Shown one piece after another: positions 1 to 7,112 of a stretch of 64,000 nucleotides of DNA. Position 1 is the stretch's first letter. Every line of letters begins with the position of its first letter. A model generated the notes under the pieces. That model was given only the letters and a program-made list of their open reading frames with translations. It had not been told where the DNA came from and searched no databases. The stretch is from Palsa-504 sp963806335. GTDB taxonomy: Bacteria; Actinomycetota; Actinomycetes; Streptosporangiales; Streptosporangiaceae. Location of the stretch: contig CAWDXO010000012.1 of assembly GCA_963806335.1 (NCBI GenBank), positions 682,001 through 746,000 on the forward strand, written 5' to 3'. Position numbers and translations under genes: made by a program.

Positions 1-479
1 CGCACGGCCTGGGCCACTAGCTCGGCCACGAACCGGTCAAAGGCGCGCCGCTGGCCCAGCGCGGCTCGCTCGACTTCGGTGTTGCCGCGAACTCGCAGCA
101 GCAGGGTGACGTAAGGCAGTTCGGCTTCGAGCACTTCGACGCTGCCGCGGACCAGGTACTCCAGGCGCTCGATGGCCGGAGCGGGGAGGGCGCGCGCCCG
201 GTCCGTCACCGCGGCCAGGCCCGCCAGGGCCCGGTCAAGGGCCAGGCGGAGGAGTTCTTCCTTGCCCGTCACATGGTGATAGATCGCCGACTTCGCGATG
301 CCGAGCCGCTCCGCGAGGTCCCGCATGCTCGTGCGGTCGTAGCCGCGCTCGTTGAAGATCTCGACCGCCACGGCGAGCAACGACTCGAGGTCGTACCCCG
401 GCCGGCCGCGGCGCGGCGGGCCGACCCGGCGGTCCTCGGGATCCTCGGCGTTCTGGCCTGAGGCGGAGGGCGGGATCAC
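1..479 (-). CDS. TetR-family regulator, PaaR-like (C-terminus off the left edge)
   Basis: Reading leftward from a GTG at 479, the frame stays open to the window edge (about 159 codons). The N-terminal part is a typical TetR DNA-binding domain: a basic stretch RRGRPGYDLESLL, then the helix-turn-helix around residues 45-70 with RTSMRDLAERLGIAKSAIYHH and the TGKEELL linker. The GTG overlaps the TGA of paaI (GTGA), so the two are probably translationally coupled. Its position behind paaI and facing the paaABCDE operon, together with a palindromic operator between the divergent units, fits a repressor relieved by phenylacetyl-CoA, as described for PaaR proteins of the TetR family. The effector is inferred; the ligand-binding half is only partly in the window. 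Confidence 0.9.
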   Translation of the reverse strand, partial: MIPPSASGQNAEDPEDRRVGPPRRGRPGYDLESLLAVAVEIFNERGYDRTSMRDLAERLGIAKSAIYHHVTGKEELLRLALDRALAGLAAVTDRARALPAPAIERLEYLVRGSVEVLEAELPYVTLLLRVRGNTEVERAALGQRRAFDRFVAELVAQAV

Positions 480-934
480 CGGCTCGGCAATGTCGGCGCG
501 GGCGGCGGGACGGCCGGCGGAGCGGACGCTGACCCGGACGCGAGTTGGTGGCTTCGCCCGCGGAATTCGGCGATCACGTCGGCGCCCCGGCGAACGGTCA
601 CGTCGTACAGCCCCGACCGGCCGAAGCGGGTGCGCTCGACGGCCTCGGCGACCAGGACGTCGCCTTCGCGGGCGGGAGCCACGAAGACGATATCGGCCGA
701 GGCCGCCACCGTCACCGGGCCGTGACTGTTACACGCGCAGGCGAACGCGGTGTCGGCCAGCGTGAAGATGAGCCCGCCGTGCGCGACGGCATGCCCGTTC
801 ACCATGTCGGCGCGGATAGTCATCCGGGTCACCGCCCGTCCCGCACCCTGGTCGACCAGCTCGATGCCAAGCCCGCGCGAAGCCTCGTCCTTCATCATCA
901 TCGCCTGGACGCCGGGCGTCGGTGGCACCGCCAT
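476..934 (-). CDS. paaI: PaaI hydroxyphenylacetyl-CoA thioesterase
   Basis: A 152-residue hotdog-fold thioesterase. The core has VNGHAVAHGGLIFTLADTAFA, where the HGG and the following Asp are the hotdog catalytic region of PaaI/YbgC-like enzymes, and a C-terminal strand set ending near RGRSHQL. PaaI proteins release CoA from dead-end ring-hydroxylated phenylacetyl-CoA intermediates. The start is uncertain: the ATG at 934 has AGGAGG only 2 nt upstream, whereas the in-frame GTG at 928 lies 8 nt from the same Shine-Dalgarno and may be the real one. It is the first gene of a two-gene unit with the TetR regulator and is divergent from paaA. Confidence 0.93.
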   Translation of the reverse strand: MAVPPTPGVQAMMMKDEASRGLGIELVDQGAGRAVTRMTIRADMVNGHAVAHGGLIFTLADTAFACACNSHGPVTVAASADIVFVAPAREGDVLVAEAVERTRFGRSGLYDVTVRRGADVIAEFRGRSHQLASGSASAPPAVPPPAPTLPSR

Positions 935-943
935 CCCCTCCTG

Positions 944-973
944 TATTATTGACCGAACGTCCGGTAAATAATA
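944..973. promoter_or_regulatory. Palindromic operator between paaI and paaA
   Basis: A 30-bp imperfect palindrome centred at 958/959. The outer arms are TATTATT and AATAATA and the core is ACCGAACG/TCCGGT. It lies in the divergent promoter region, 10 bp upstream of the paaI ATG and about 78 bp upstream of paaA. Size and symmetry fit a TetR dimer site, and the linked TetR gene is the obvious candidate binder. Confidence 0.75.
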
Positions 974-1050
974 GCGCTTGCGGGCGAGGGTCCGGGCGGC
1001 GCGATGATGCTTACGATGGTGCCGGAGATAAAGCCGGAGGGATGGTAGCG

Positions 1051-2010
1051 ATGACCGTGCTCCCCGACGAGGTGACGGGCGAACTCGAAGCCCATTTTGA
1101 CGAGACGCTCGAGCGCGGCCGGCGCATCGAACCACGCGACTGGATGCCGGACGCCTACCGCGCCACGATGATCCGCCAGATCGCCCAGCACGCTCATTCC
1201 GAGATCATCGGCATGCAGCCAGAGGGTAACTGGATCACCCGTGCCCCTTCGCTGCGCCGAAAGGCCATCCTGATCGCCAAGGTCCAGGATGAGGCGGGGC
1301 ACGGCATGTACCTTTACTCGGCGGCCGAGACCCTCGGCGCCGATCGCGCCGACCTGACCGACAAGCTCGTGCACGGACGGCAGAAGTACTCGTCGATCTT
1401 CAATTACCCGACGCTGACCTATGCCGACGTCGGCGTGATCGGCTGGCTGGTCGACGGCGCGGCCATCTGCAATCAAGTGCCGTTGTGCCGCTCCTCCTAC
1501 GGTCCGTACGCGCGCGCCATGGTGCGCATCTGCAAGGAGGAGTCCTTTCACCAGCGGCAGGGCTACGAACTGCTGATGACGATGATGCGCGGCTCGGCGG
1601 CGCAGCGGGCGATGGTGCAGGACGCCACGAACAGGTTCTGGTGGCCGTCACTGATGATGTTCGGGCCGCCGGATGACCAGTCGCCGAACACCGCGCAGTC
1701 GATGGCCTGGGGCATCAAGCGGCACACCAACGACGAGCTGCGGCAGCGCTTCGTCGACATGACCGTGCCGCAGGCGGAAAAGCTTGGCGTCAGCTTGCCC
1801 GATCCCGACCTGACGTGGAACGACGAACGCGGGCACTACGACTTCGGCGCGGTCGACTGGGACGAATTCATGGCCGTGATCAAGGGCAACGGCCCGTGCA
1901 ACGCCCAGCGGGTCACGCGCCGTCAGGCGGCCGACGACGAGGGAGCCTGGGTGCGCGAGGCCGCCTCGGCCTACGCCGCCAAACAGGCGGCCAGAAAGGA
2001 CGCCGCCTGA
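1051..2010 (+). CDS. paaA: PaaA, catalytic subunit of phenylacetyl-CoA 1,2-epoxidase
   Basis: A 319-residue diiron (ferritin-like) monooxygenase subunit. The opening block EPRDWMPDAYRATMIRQI, then QHAHSEIIGM, KVQDEAGHG and KEESFHQRQGYE, supply the Glu/His metal ligands of the family. It forms the epoxidase with PaaB, PaaC, PaaD and PaaE and converts phenylacetyl-CoA to its ring 1,2-epoxide. The ATG at 1051 was chosen because GGAGG at 1036-1040 is 10 nt away; the in-frame ATG at 1042 is too close. Its TGA overlaps the ATG of paaB by one base. Confidence 0.97.
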   Translation: MTVLPDEVTGELEAHFDETLERGRRIEPRDWMPDAYRATMIRQIAQHAHSEIIGMQPEGNWITRAPSLRRKAILIAKVQDEAGHGMYLYSAAETLGADRADLTDKLVHGRQKYSSIFNYPTLTYADVGVIGWLVDGAAICNQVPLCRSSYGPYARAMVRICKEESFHQRQGYELLMTMMRGSAAQRAMVQDATNRFWWPSLMMFGPPDDQSPNTAQSMAWGIKRHTNDELRQRFVDMTVPQAEKLGVSLPDPDLTWNDERGHYDFGAVDWDEFMAVIKGNGPCNAQRVTRRQAADDEGAWVREAASAYAAKQAARKDAA

Positions 2011-2309
2011 TGGCCGGACCGCAGGTGCGCTCGGGCTGGCCGCTTTATGAGGTGTTCCTGCGCGGCAAGCGGGGCCTGAATCACGTACACGTCGGATCGC
2101 TGCACGCGGCCGACCCGCAGATGGCCCTGCACCATGCCCGTGACCTGTACACCCGCCGGAACGAGGGCGTGAGCATCTGGGTAGTCGCGGCCACGGACAT
2201 CACCGCGTCGAGCCCGGACGAGAAAGACCCGTTCTTCGAGCCGTCCGGCGACAAGGTCTACCGGCACCCGACGTTCTACGAGATCCCCGACGATGTGCCC
2301 CACATGTAG
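2010..2309 (+). CDS. paaB: PaaB, phenylacetyl-CoA epoxidase subunit
   Basis: A 99-residue protein matching the small PaaB subunit in length and pattern: WPLYEVFLRGKRGLNHVHVG near the N-terminus and PFFEPSGDKVYRHPTFYEIP near the C-terminus. PaaB bridges subunits in the epoxidase complex. Start and preceding stop share one base (TGATG), indicating translational coupling with paaA. Confidence 0.96.
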   Translation: MAGPQVRSGWPLYEVFLRGKRGLNHVHVGSLHAADPQMALHHARDLYTRRNEGVSIWVVAATDITASSPDEKDPFFEPSGDKVYRHPTFYEIPDDVPHM

Positions 2310-2318
2310 GGCGGGCCG

Positions 2319-3221
2319 ATGACCGAGGACGAGTTCGACGCCTACCAGAGCCTCAGCGAGGAGACCGAGGATCATCGCTGGGCGTTCGGCACCGGGTTCA
2401 CCGACCCGCTGGAAGGCACCGACGCGTCGGTGCCGGATGGCGTTGACGCCGCCGCCCTGGCCACGTACTGCCTGATGCTCGGTGACGACGCGCTGATCTA
2501 CTCGCATCGGCTACAGCAGTGGATGACACGGCTGCCCGAACTCGAGGAGGAGACGGCGCTCGCCAACATCGCCCTCGACCTGCTGGGGCAGGCGCGCATG
2601 CTGCTGGCGCGGGCAGGCCAGGCCGAGAGTGCCCTGCGGGCCGACGGTCAAGGGCGGCGCGAGGACCAGCTCGCGTTCTTCCGCGCCGAAAACGAGTTCC
2701 GCAACGTCCGGCTCGTCGAGGGCCTGGACGCTGACTTCGCCGAGCTGACCGGCCGGCTGCTGGTCTTCTCGGCCTGGCGGCTGGCGCTCTTCGGGCAGCT
2801 AGCCGGATCAGGGGATCCGGTGCTCGCCGCTATCGCGGCCAAGGGCGTCAAGGAACTCACCTACCACCGCGACTACGCCGCGCAGTGGGTGATCCGCCTG
2901 GGTGACGGCACCCAGCTGTCGCACGACAAGATGCAGGCGGCGCTCGGCGTTACCTGGCCGCTGGTCGACGAGCTTTTCCGCGCCGACGCCGTCGTGGCCA
3001 GGCTGCCTGCCGTGGCCGCCGACCCGGAGAACGTCCGGGCCGAGGTGGACGCCGTCCTGGACACCGTCCTGGCCACGGCGACCCTCGACCGGCCGGCGGC
3101 CGCGCCGATGGCGGCGGTGGCGGGCAAGACCGGGCGCGATGGAGTGCACACCGAGGCGCTCGGCTACGTCCTCGCCGAACTGCAGAGCGTGGCCCGCGCC
3201 CACCCGGATGCGACATGGTGA
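2319..3221 (+). CDS. paaC: PaaC, structural subunit of phenylacetyl-CoA epoxidase
   Basis: A 300-residue ferritin-like paralogue of PaaA. Recognisable family blocks are LGDDALIYSHRLQQW, EEETALANIALDLLGQARMLL and RAENEFRNVRLVE. PaaC pairs with PaaA as the non-catalytic partner. The first ~35 residues (acidic, up to WAFGTGFTDPL) are an extension found in actinobacterial versions. The gene lies 9 bp after paaB and its end overlaps the paaD start by 7 bp. Confidence 0.96.
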   Translation: MTEDEFDAYQSLSEETEDHRWAFGTGFTDPLEGTDASVPDGVDAAALATYCLMLGDDALIYSHRLQQWMTRLPELEEETALANIALDLLGQARMLLARAGQAESALRADGQGRREDQLAFFRAENEFRNVRLVEGLDADFAELTGRLLVFSAWRLALFGQLAGSGDPVLAAIAAKGVKELTYHRDYAAQWVIRLGDGTQLSHDKMQAALGVTWPLVDELFRADAVVARLPAVAADPENVRAEVDAVLDTVLATATLDRPAAAPMAAVAGKTGRDGVHTEALGYVLAELQSVARAHPDATW

Positions 3222-3727
3222 CTGATTTGGGGAACGCCCTGGAAATCGCCCGCGAGATCGCCGCGGCGGTGCCCGATCCGGAGCTGCCGATGGTGACGCT
3301 GGCGGATCTCGGCATCCTGCGGGACGTCACAGCCGAGGGCGGACGGCTGGTGGTGACGGTCACGCCGACGTACTCGGGTTGCCCGGCGCTGCACGAGATC
3401 GCACAGGACCTGCGGTACCGGCTCGGCCAGGCCGGATTCGCGGAAGTCACCGTGCGCACCGCGCTCGCGCCCGCGTGGAGCAGCGACTGGATCACCCCGC
3501 AAGGCCGCGCCAAGCTGCACGAGGCGGGCATCGCACCGCCGAACGCGGCCGCGACGCATGGCCCTGTCCCGCTGACCCTTACCGCGACGCACCGCAAGCC
3601 TGTCCCCTGCCCGCGGTGCGGCTCGCGCGACACGACCCAGACCGCGGCGTTCAGCGCGACCGCGTGCAAGGCGCTCTTCCGCTGCGACGCCTGCCTGGAG
3701 CCCTTCGAATACGTGAAGGACATCTGA
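3215..3727 (+). CDS. paaD: PaaD, MIP18-type assembly protein with C-terminal zinc/iron site
   Basis: A 170-residue protein with an N-terminal DUF59/MIP18 domain (PDPELPMVTLADLGILRDV, then VTPTYSGCPALHEI containing the conserved Cys) and a C-terminal four-cysteine knuckle, CPRCGS with CDACLEPF. PaaD is needed for the epoxidase, probably for iron-sulfur or diiron centre maturation. It overlaps paaC (7 bp) and paaE (TGATG). Confidence 0.95.
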   Translation: MVTDLGNALEIAREIAAAVPDPELPMVTLADLGILRDVTAEGGRLVVTVTPTYSGCPALHEIAQDLRYRLGQAGFAEVTVRTALAPAWSSDWITPQGRAKLHEAGIAPPNAAATHGPVPLTLTATHRKPVPCPRCGSRDTTQTAAFSATACKALFRCDACLEPFEYVKDI

Positions 3728-4791
3728 TGGCGCGCCCCGTCCCGTCCCGGACCGAGTTCCATCCGCTGACCGTGGCCCGCGTCGACCCGCTCACCGATGA
3801 CTCCGCCGCGGTGACCTTCGAGGTCCCCGGCCGGCTGCACGACGTGTTCACCTTCGCGCCCGGGCAGTCCCTGACGATTCGCCGCGGCGATGAGCGCCGC
3901 TCCTACTCGATCTGCGCGGCCCGGGGCCGCGCGCCGCGCATCGGCGTCCGCGAGGTGGCGGGGGGTGCGGTGTCCGGCTGGCTCGTGCACAAGGTCAAAG
4001 CCGGGGACGTGATCGACGTCCAGGCGCCATCCGGATCGTTCACCCCCGACCTCGACCAGACGGGACGCCATGTCCTGATCGCCGCGGGCAGCGGGATCAC
4101 GCCTATCTTGTCCATCGCCGGCTCCGTACTAGCCGCGCATCCCGACTCGACCGTCACGCTGCTTTACGGCAACCGGCGCAACGACACGGTGATGTTCGCC
4201 GACGAGATCGCCGACCTCAAGGACGCCTACCCGGCGCGGACCTGCCTGGTCCACGTGCTCAGCCGCGAGCCACAGGAAGTGGAGCTGTTCAACGGCCGGC
4301 TCGACCCCGGCAAGCTGAGCTCGCTGCTGCCGGTCACCGTCGACGTCGCCGCGGTGGACCACTGGTGGCTATGCGGCCCGTTCAGCATGGTCCAAGGCGC
4401 GATCGACGTCCTGACCGAACTCGGCGTACCCCGCAACCGCATCCACCGGGAGCTGTTCTACGTCGAAGACGAGCCGCCCGCCGAGGCGAAGCACGCCGAC
4501 GCGCCCGTCGGTCCTGGCGCCGAGGTCACGGTGCTGCTCGACGGGCGCAGCAGCACGGCCACCGTCGAGCCGGGCACGCCGATCCTCGACGGGGCCCAGC
4601 GGGTCCGCCCCGACCTGCCGTTCGCCTGCAAAGGCGGCGTGTGCGGCACCTGCCGCGCGCTGCTGACCGAGGGTGAGGTCACCATGCGGCGCAACTACGC
4701 CCTGGAGCGCGAGGAACTGGCGGCAGGCTATGTGCTCACCTGCCAGGCCCTGCCCGCCTCTGACAAGATCACCGTTGACTACGACGCTTAG
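3727..4791 (+). CDS. paaE: PaaE, ferredoxin-NADPH reductase subunit of phenylacetyl-CoA epoxidase
   Basis: A 354-residue reductase. The N-terminal half is a ferredoxin-reductase FAD/NAD(P)H module (RRSYSIC FAD motif, GSGITPILSI nucleotide motif, CGPFSM). The C-terminal ~90 residues are a plant-type [2Fe-2S] ferredoxin with CKGGVCGTCRA and a distal Cys in YVLTCQA. It passes electrons from NADPH to PaaA. The start shares a base with the paaD stop. Confidence 0.97.
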   Translation: MARPVPSRTEFHPLTVARVDPLTDDSAAVTFEVPGRLHDVFTFAPGQSLTIRRGDERRSYSICAARGRAPRIGVREVAGGAVSGWLVHKVKAGDVIDVQAPSGSFTPDLDQTGRHVLIAAGSGITPILSIAGSVLAAHPDSTVTLLYGNRRNDTVMFADEIADLKDAYPARTCLVHVLSREPQEVELFNGRLDPGKLSSLLPVTVDVAAVDHWWLCGPFSMVQGAIDVLTELGVPRNRIHRELFYVEDEPPAEAKHADAPVGPGAEVTVLLDGRSSTATVEPGTPILDGAQRVRPDLPFACKGGVCGTCRALLTEGEVTMRRNYALEREELAAGYVLTCQALPASDKITVDYDA

Positions 4792-4807
4792 CCACCGAGG
4801 AGTCCGG

Positions 4808-6112
4808 ATGCAGGACCTCACCTCCCCCTCGGGAGACCTCGACCCCATCGAGCGGGCATCGGCCGATGAACTGCGCGCGCTGCAACTGGAGCGGCTGCGC
4901 TGGTCGCTGCGGCATGCGTACACCAACGTGCCGCACTACCAGGCGGTCTTCGACGCGGCGGGCGTCCACCCGGACGACTGCAAGGACCTGGCCGACCTGG
5001 CTAAGTTCCCGCTAACCAGCAAGGCTGACCTGCGCGACAACTACCCGTTCGATATGTTCGCGGTGCCCCGCGAACAGGTCGTACGGGTGCATGCCTCGTC
5101 GGGAACGACAGGCCGGGCCACCGTAGTGGGCTACACCCACGACGACATAGAGGTGTGGGCCACGGTGATGGCTCGCTCGATCCGCGCGGCGGGCGGCCGA
5201 CCCGGCCATATCCTGCACAACGCCTACGGATACGGGCTGTTCACCGGCGGCCTGGGAGCGCACTACGGGGGCGAGAAGCTCGGCTGCACGGTCATCCCGA
5301 TCTCCGGCGGCATGACCGAACGTCAGGTCACCCTGATCCGGGACTTCCGGCCGGACATCATCATGGTCACCCCGTCGTACATGCTCGCGATCGTAGACGA
5401 GATGGAACGCCAGGGCGACGATCCGGCGGCGTCATCACTGCGGTTCGGCATCTTCGGCGCGGAGCCATGGACCAACGAGATGCGCGCCGAGATGGAGGCT
5501 CGGCTCGGCATCGACGCTACGGATATCTACGGCCTGTCTGAGGTGATGGGGCCTGGCGTGGCGCAGGAATGCGTGGAGACCAAGGACGGCCTGCACATCT
5601 GGGAGGACCACTTCTACCCCGAGGTGATAGACCCGCTCAGCGGTGAGCCGCGGCCCGACGGCCAGGAGGGCGAACTTGTCTTCACCTCGCTGACCAAGCA
5701 GGCCATGCCGGTCATCCGCTACCGGACCCGTGACCTCACCCGGCTACTGCCAGGGACCGCGCGGACCATGCGGCGCATGCAGAAGATCACCGGCCGGACC
5801 GATGACATGATCATCCTGCGCGGGGTCAACTTGTTCCCGACCCAGATCGAGGAACTCATTATGGGCATTCCCGCGCTTTCGCCGCACTTCCAGCTTCACC
5901 TGACCAGAGAGGGCCGGATGGATCAGCTGGCCGTCCATGTCGAGCGCCGGACCGGAACGACCGCGCCCGAAGCGGCCGAGGCCGGCGTCCAGCTGTCGGC
6001 GCGGGTCAAGAACACCATCGGCGTCACCGTCACCACCAGTGTCCTGGAGCCTGATTCCGTCGAGCGGTCCATGGGCAAGATGCGCCGCATCGTGGACCAC
6101 CGGCCACGCTGA
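4808..6112 (+). CDS. paaK: PaaK, phenylacetate-CoA ligase
   Basis: A 434-residue AMP-forming ligase of the PaaK branch. Signature blocks are ASSGTTGRATVVGYT (P-loop-like), GAEPWTNEMR, IYGLSEVMGPGVAQEC, IRYRTRDLT and, near the end, ERSMGKMRRI with the catalytic Lys. It activates phenylacetate to phenylacetyl-CoA, the first step of the pathway and the source of the likely TetR effector. GAGGAG ends 6 nt before the ATG. It is the last gene of the paa unit and is convergent with the ABC operon. Confidence 0.97.
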   Translation: MQDLTSPSGDLDPIERASADELRALQLERLRWSLRHAYTNVPHYQAVFDAAGVHPDDCKDLADLAKFPLTSKADLRDNYPFDMFAVPREQVVRVHASSGTTGRATVVGYTHDDIEVWATVMARSIRAAGGRPGHILHNAYGYGLFTGGLGAHYGGEKLGCTVIPISGGMTERQVTLIRDFRPDIIMVTPSYMLAIVDEMERQGDDPAASSLRFGIFGAEPWTNEMRAEMEARLGIDATDIYGLSEVMGPGVAQECVETKDGLHIWEDHFYPEVIDPLSGEPRPDGQEGELVFTSLTKQAMPVIRYRTRDLTRLLPGTARTMRRMQKITGRTDDMIILRGVNLFPTQIEELIMGIPALSPHFQLHLTREGRMDQLAVHVERRTGTTAPEAAEAGVQLSARVKNTIGVTVTTSVLEPDSVERSMGKMRRIVDHRPR

Positions 6113-6165
6113 CCCGGCCAGCTCTGTGGTGAGGTCGCGGTAGCGGCCGGTGGAGTGTGCAGCGG

Positions 6166-7098
6166 TCACTCCCGTTCCTGATCGGCGGCCTGCTCCGGCC
6201 AGACGCCGATGTGGTCGGGCTCCTCCTGCAATTCGACCCGTTTCCGCAAGCCGAGGCGCCTGGTCATCTCGCGCGGAAGCTGAACCCGGCCCGCCCGGTC
6301 CAGCGTCGCGTACTCGCGTGCGTGCAGTGTGGTCTGGCCGCGCTCGTCGGTGGCTGCGTGTCGTATCGTCTCGCTGCTCGTCTTGCCGTCCCTGATCGCG
6401 ATCGTCCGGCGAACCTGCGACGACACGGCCGGGTCGTGGGTGACCACCAGCATCGTGACTCCGAGTTCGGTATTGGCGGTCCGCAGGGCGGAGAACACGT
6501 CCTGGGCGGTCGAGGAGTCCAGCTCGCCGGTGGGCTCGTCGGCCAGCAGCAGCTTCGGCTGGTTGGCCAGCGCCGTGGCGATGGCAGCGCGCTGCTGCTC
6601 ACCGCCGGACATGCGGTCCGGAGTCCGGTCGGCGCAGTGCGTGATGCCGAGGGTCTCGAGCAGGAGATTGGCGCGCCGCTGCCGCTCCCGGCGGCGGAGC
6701 GAGCTCAGCCGCATCGGCAGCAGAACGTTCTGCCGGGCGGTCATGTAGGGCAGCAGGTTCCGCGACGTCTGCTGCCAGATGAAGCCGGCGACGCTCCGCC
6801 GGTAGGCCAGCCGCTGCTGGGCGGTCATCGCGCCCAGGTTGTGGCCGGCCACCCACACCGTCCCCGCCGTCGGTGCGTCCAGCCCAGCGAGGATGTTTAC
6901 CAGCGTGGACTTGCCGCTGCCCGCCGCGCCGATCAGCGCGGTCAGCTCCCCCTCGGCGATCAGCAGGTCCAGCCCTTGCAGAGCCTGTACCTCGATGCCC
7001 TCGCCGGAATAGATCCGTACCAGCCGGTCACAGACGATCATCCCGTCCGCACCGGTGGGGGCCTGGTCCTGCGGGATACGCGCGGCTGGCTCGGTCAT
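6166..7098 (-). CDS. LolD/MacB-type ABC ATPase with C-terminal AbrB-like tail
   Basis: A 310-residue protein. Residues ~20-240 are an ABC ATPase: Walker A GAAGSGKST, Q-loop FIWQQTSRN, signature MSGGEQQR, Walker B LLLADEPTG, H-loop VVTHD. Lol/Mac-type ATPases normally end about here, but this one continues ~70 residues with a segment (YATLDRAGRVQLPREMTR, then LGLRKRVELQEE) that reads like a SpoVT/AbrB swapped-hairpin domain, a fold usually used for DNA binding or dimerisation. It lies 14 bp after the second FtsX permease and is the last gene of the operon. Substrate unknown. Confidence 0.9.
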   Translation of the reverse strand: MTEPAARIPQDQAPTGADGMIVCDRLVRIYSGEGIEVQALQGLDLLIAEGELTALIGAAGSGKSTLVNILAGLDAPTAGTVWVAGHNLGAMTAQQRLAYRRSVAGFIWQQTSRNLLPYMTARQNVLLPMRLSSLRRRERQRRANLLLETLGITHCADRTPDRMSGGEQQRAAIATALANQPKLLLADEPTGELDSSTAQDVFSALRTANTELGVTMLVVTHDPAVSSQVRRTIAIRDGKTSSETIRHAATDERGQTTLHAREYATLDRAGRVQLPREMTRRLGLRKRVELQEEPDHIGVWPEQAADQERE

Positions 7099-7112
7099 TT
7101 GGCTTGGCCTCC

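Noticed and set aside
6113..6165. Intrinsic terminator between paaK and the ABC operon
   Set aside because: Only a weak GGTCGC/GCGGCC dyad with a mismatch near 6133-6148 and no U-run; not enough to call.
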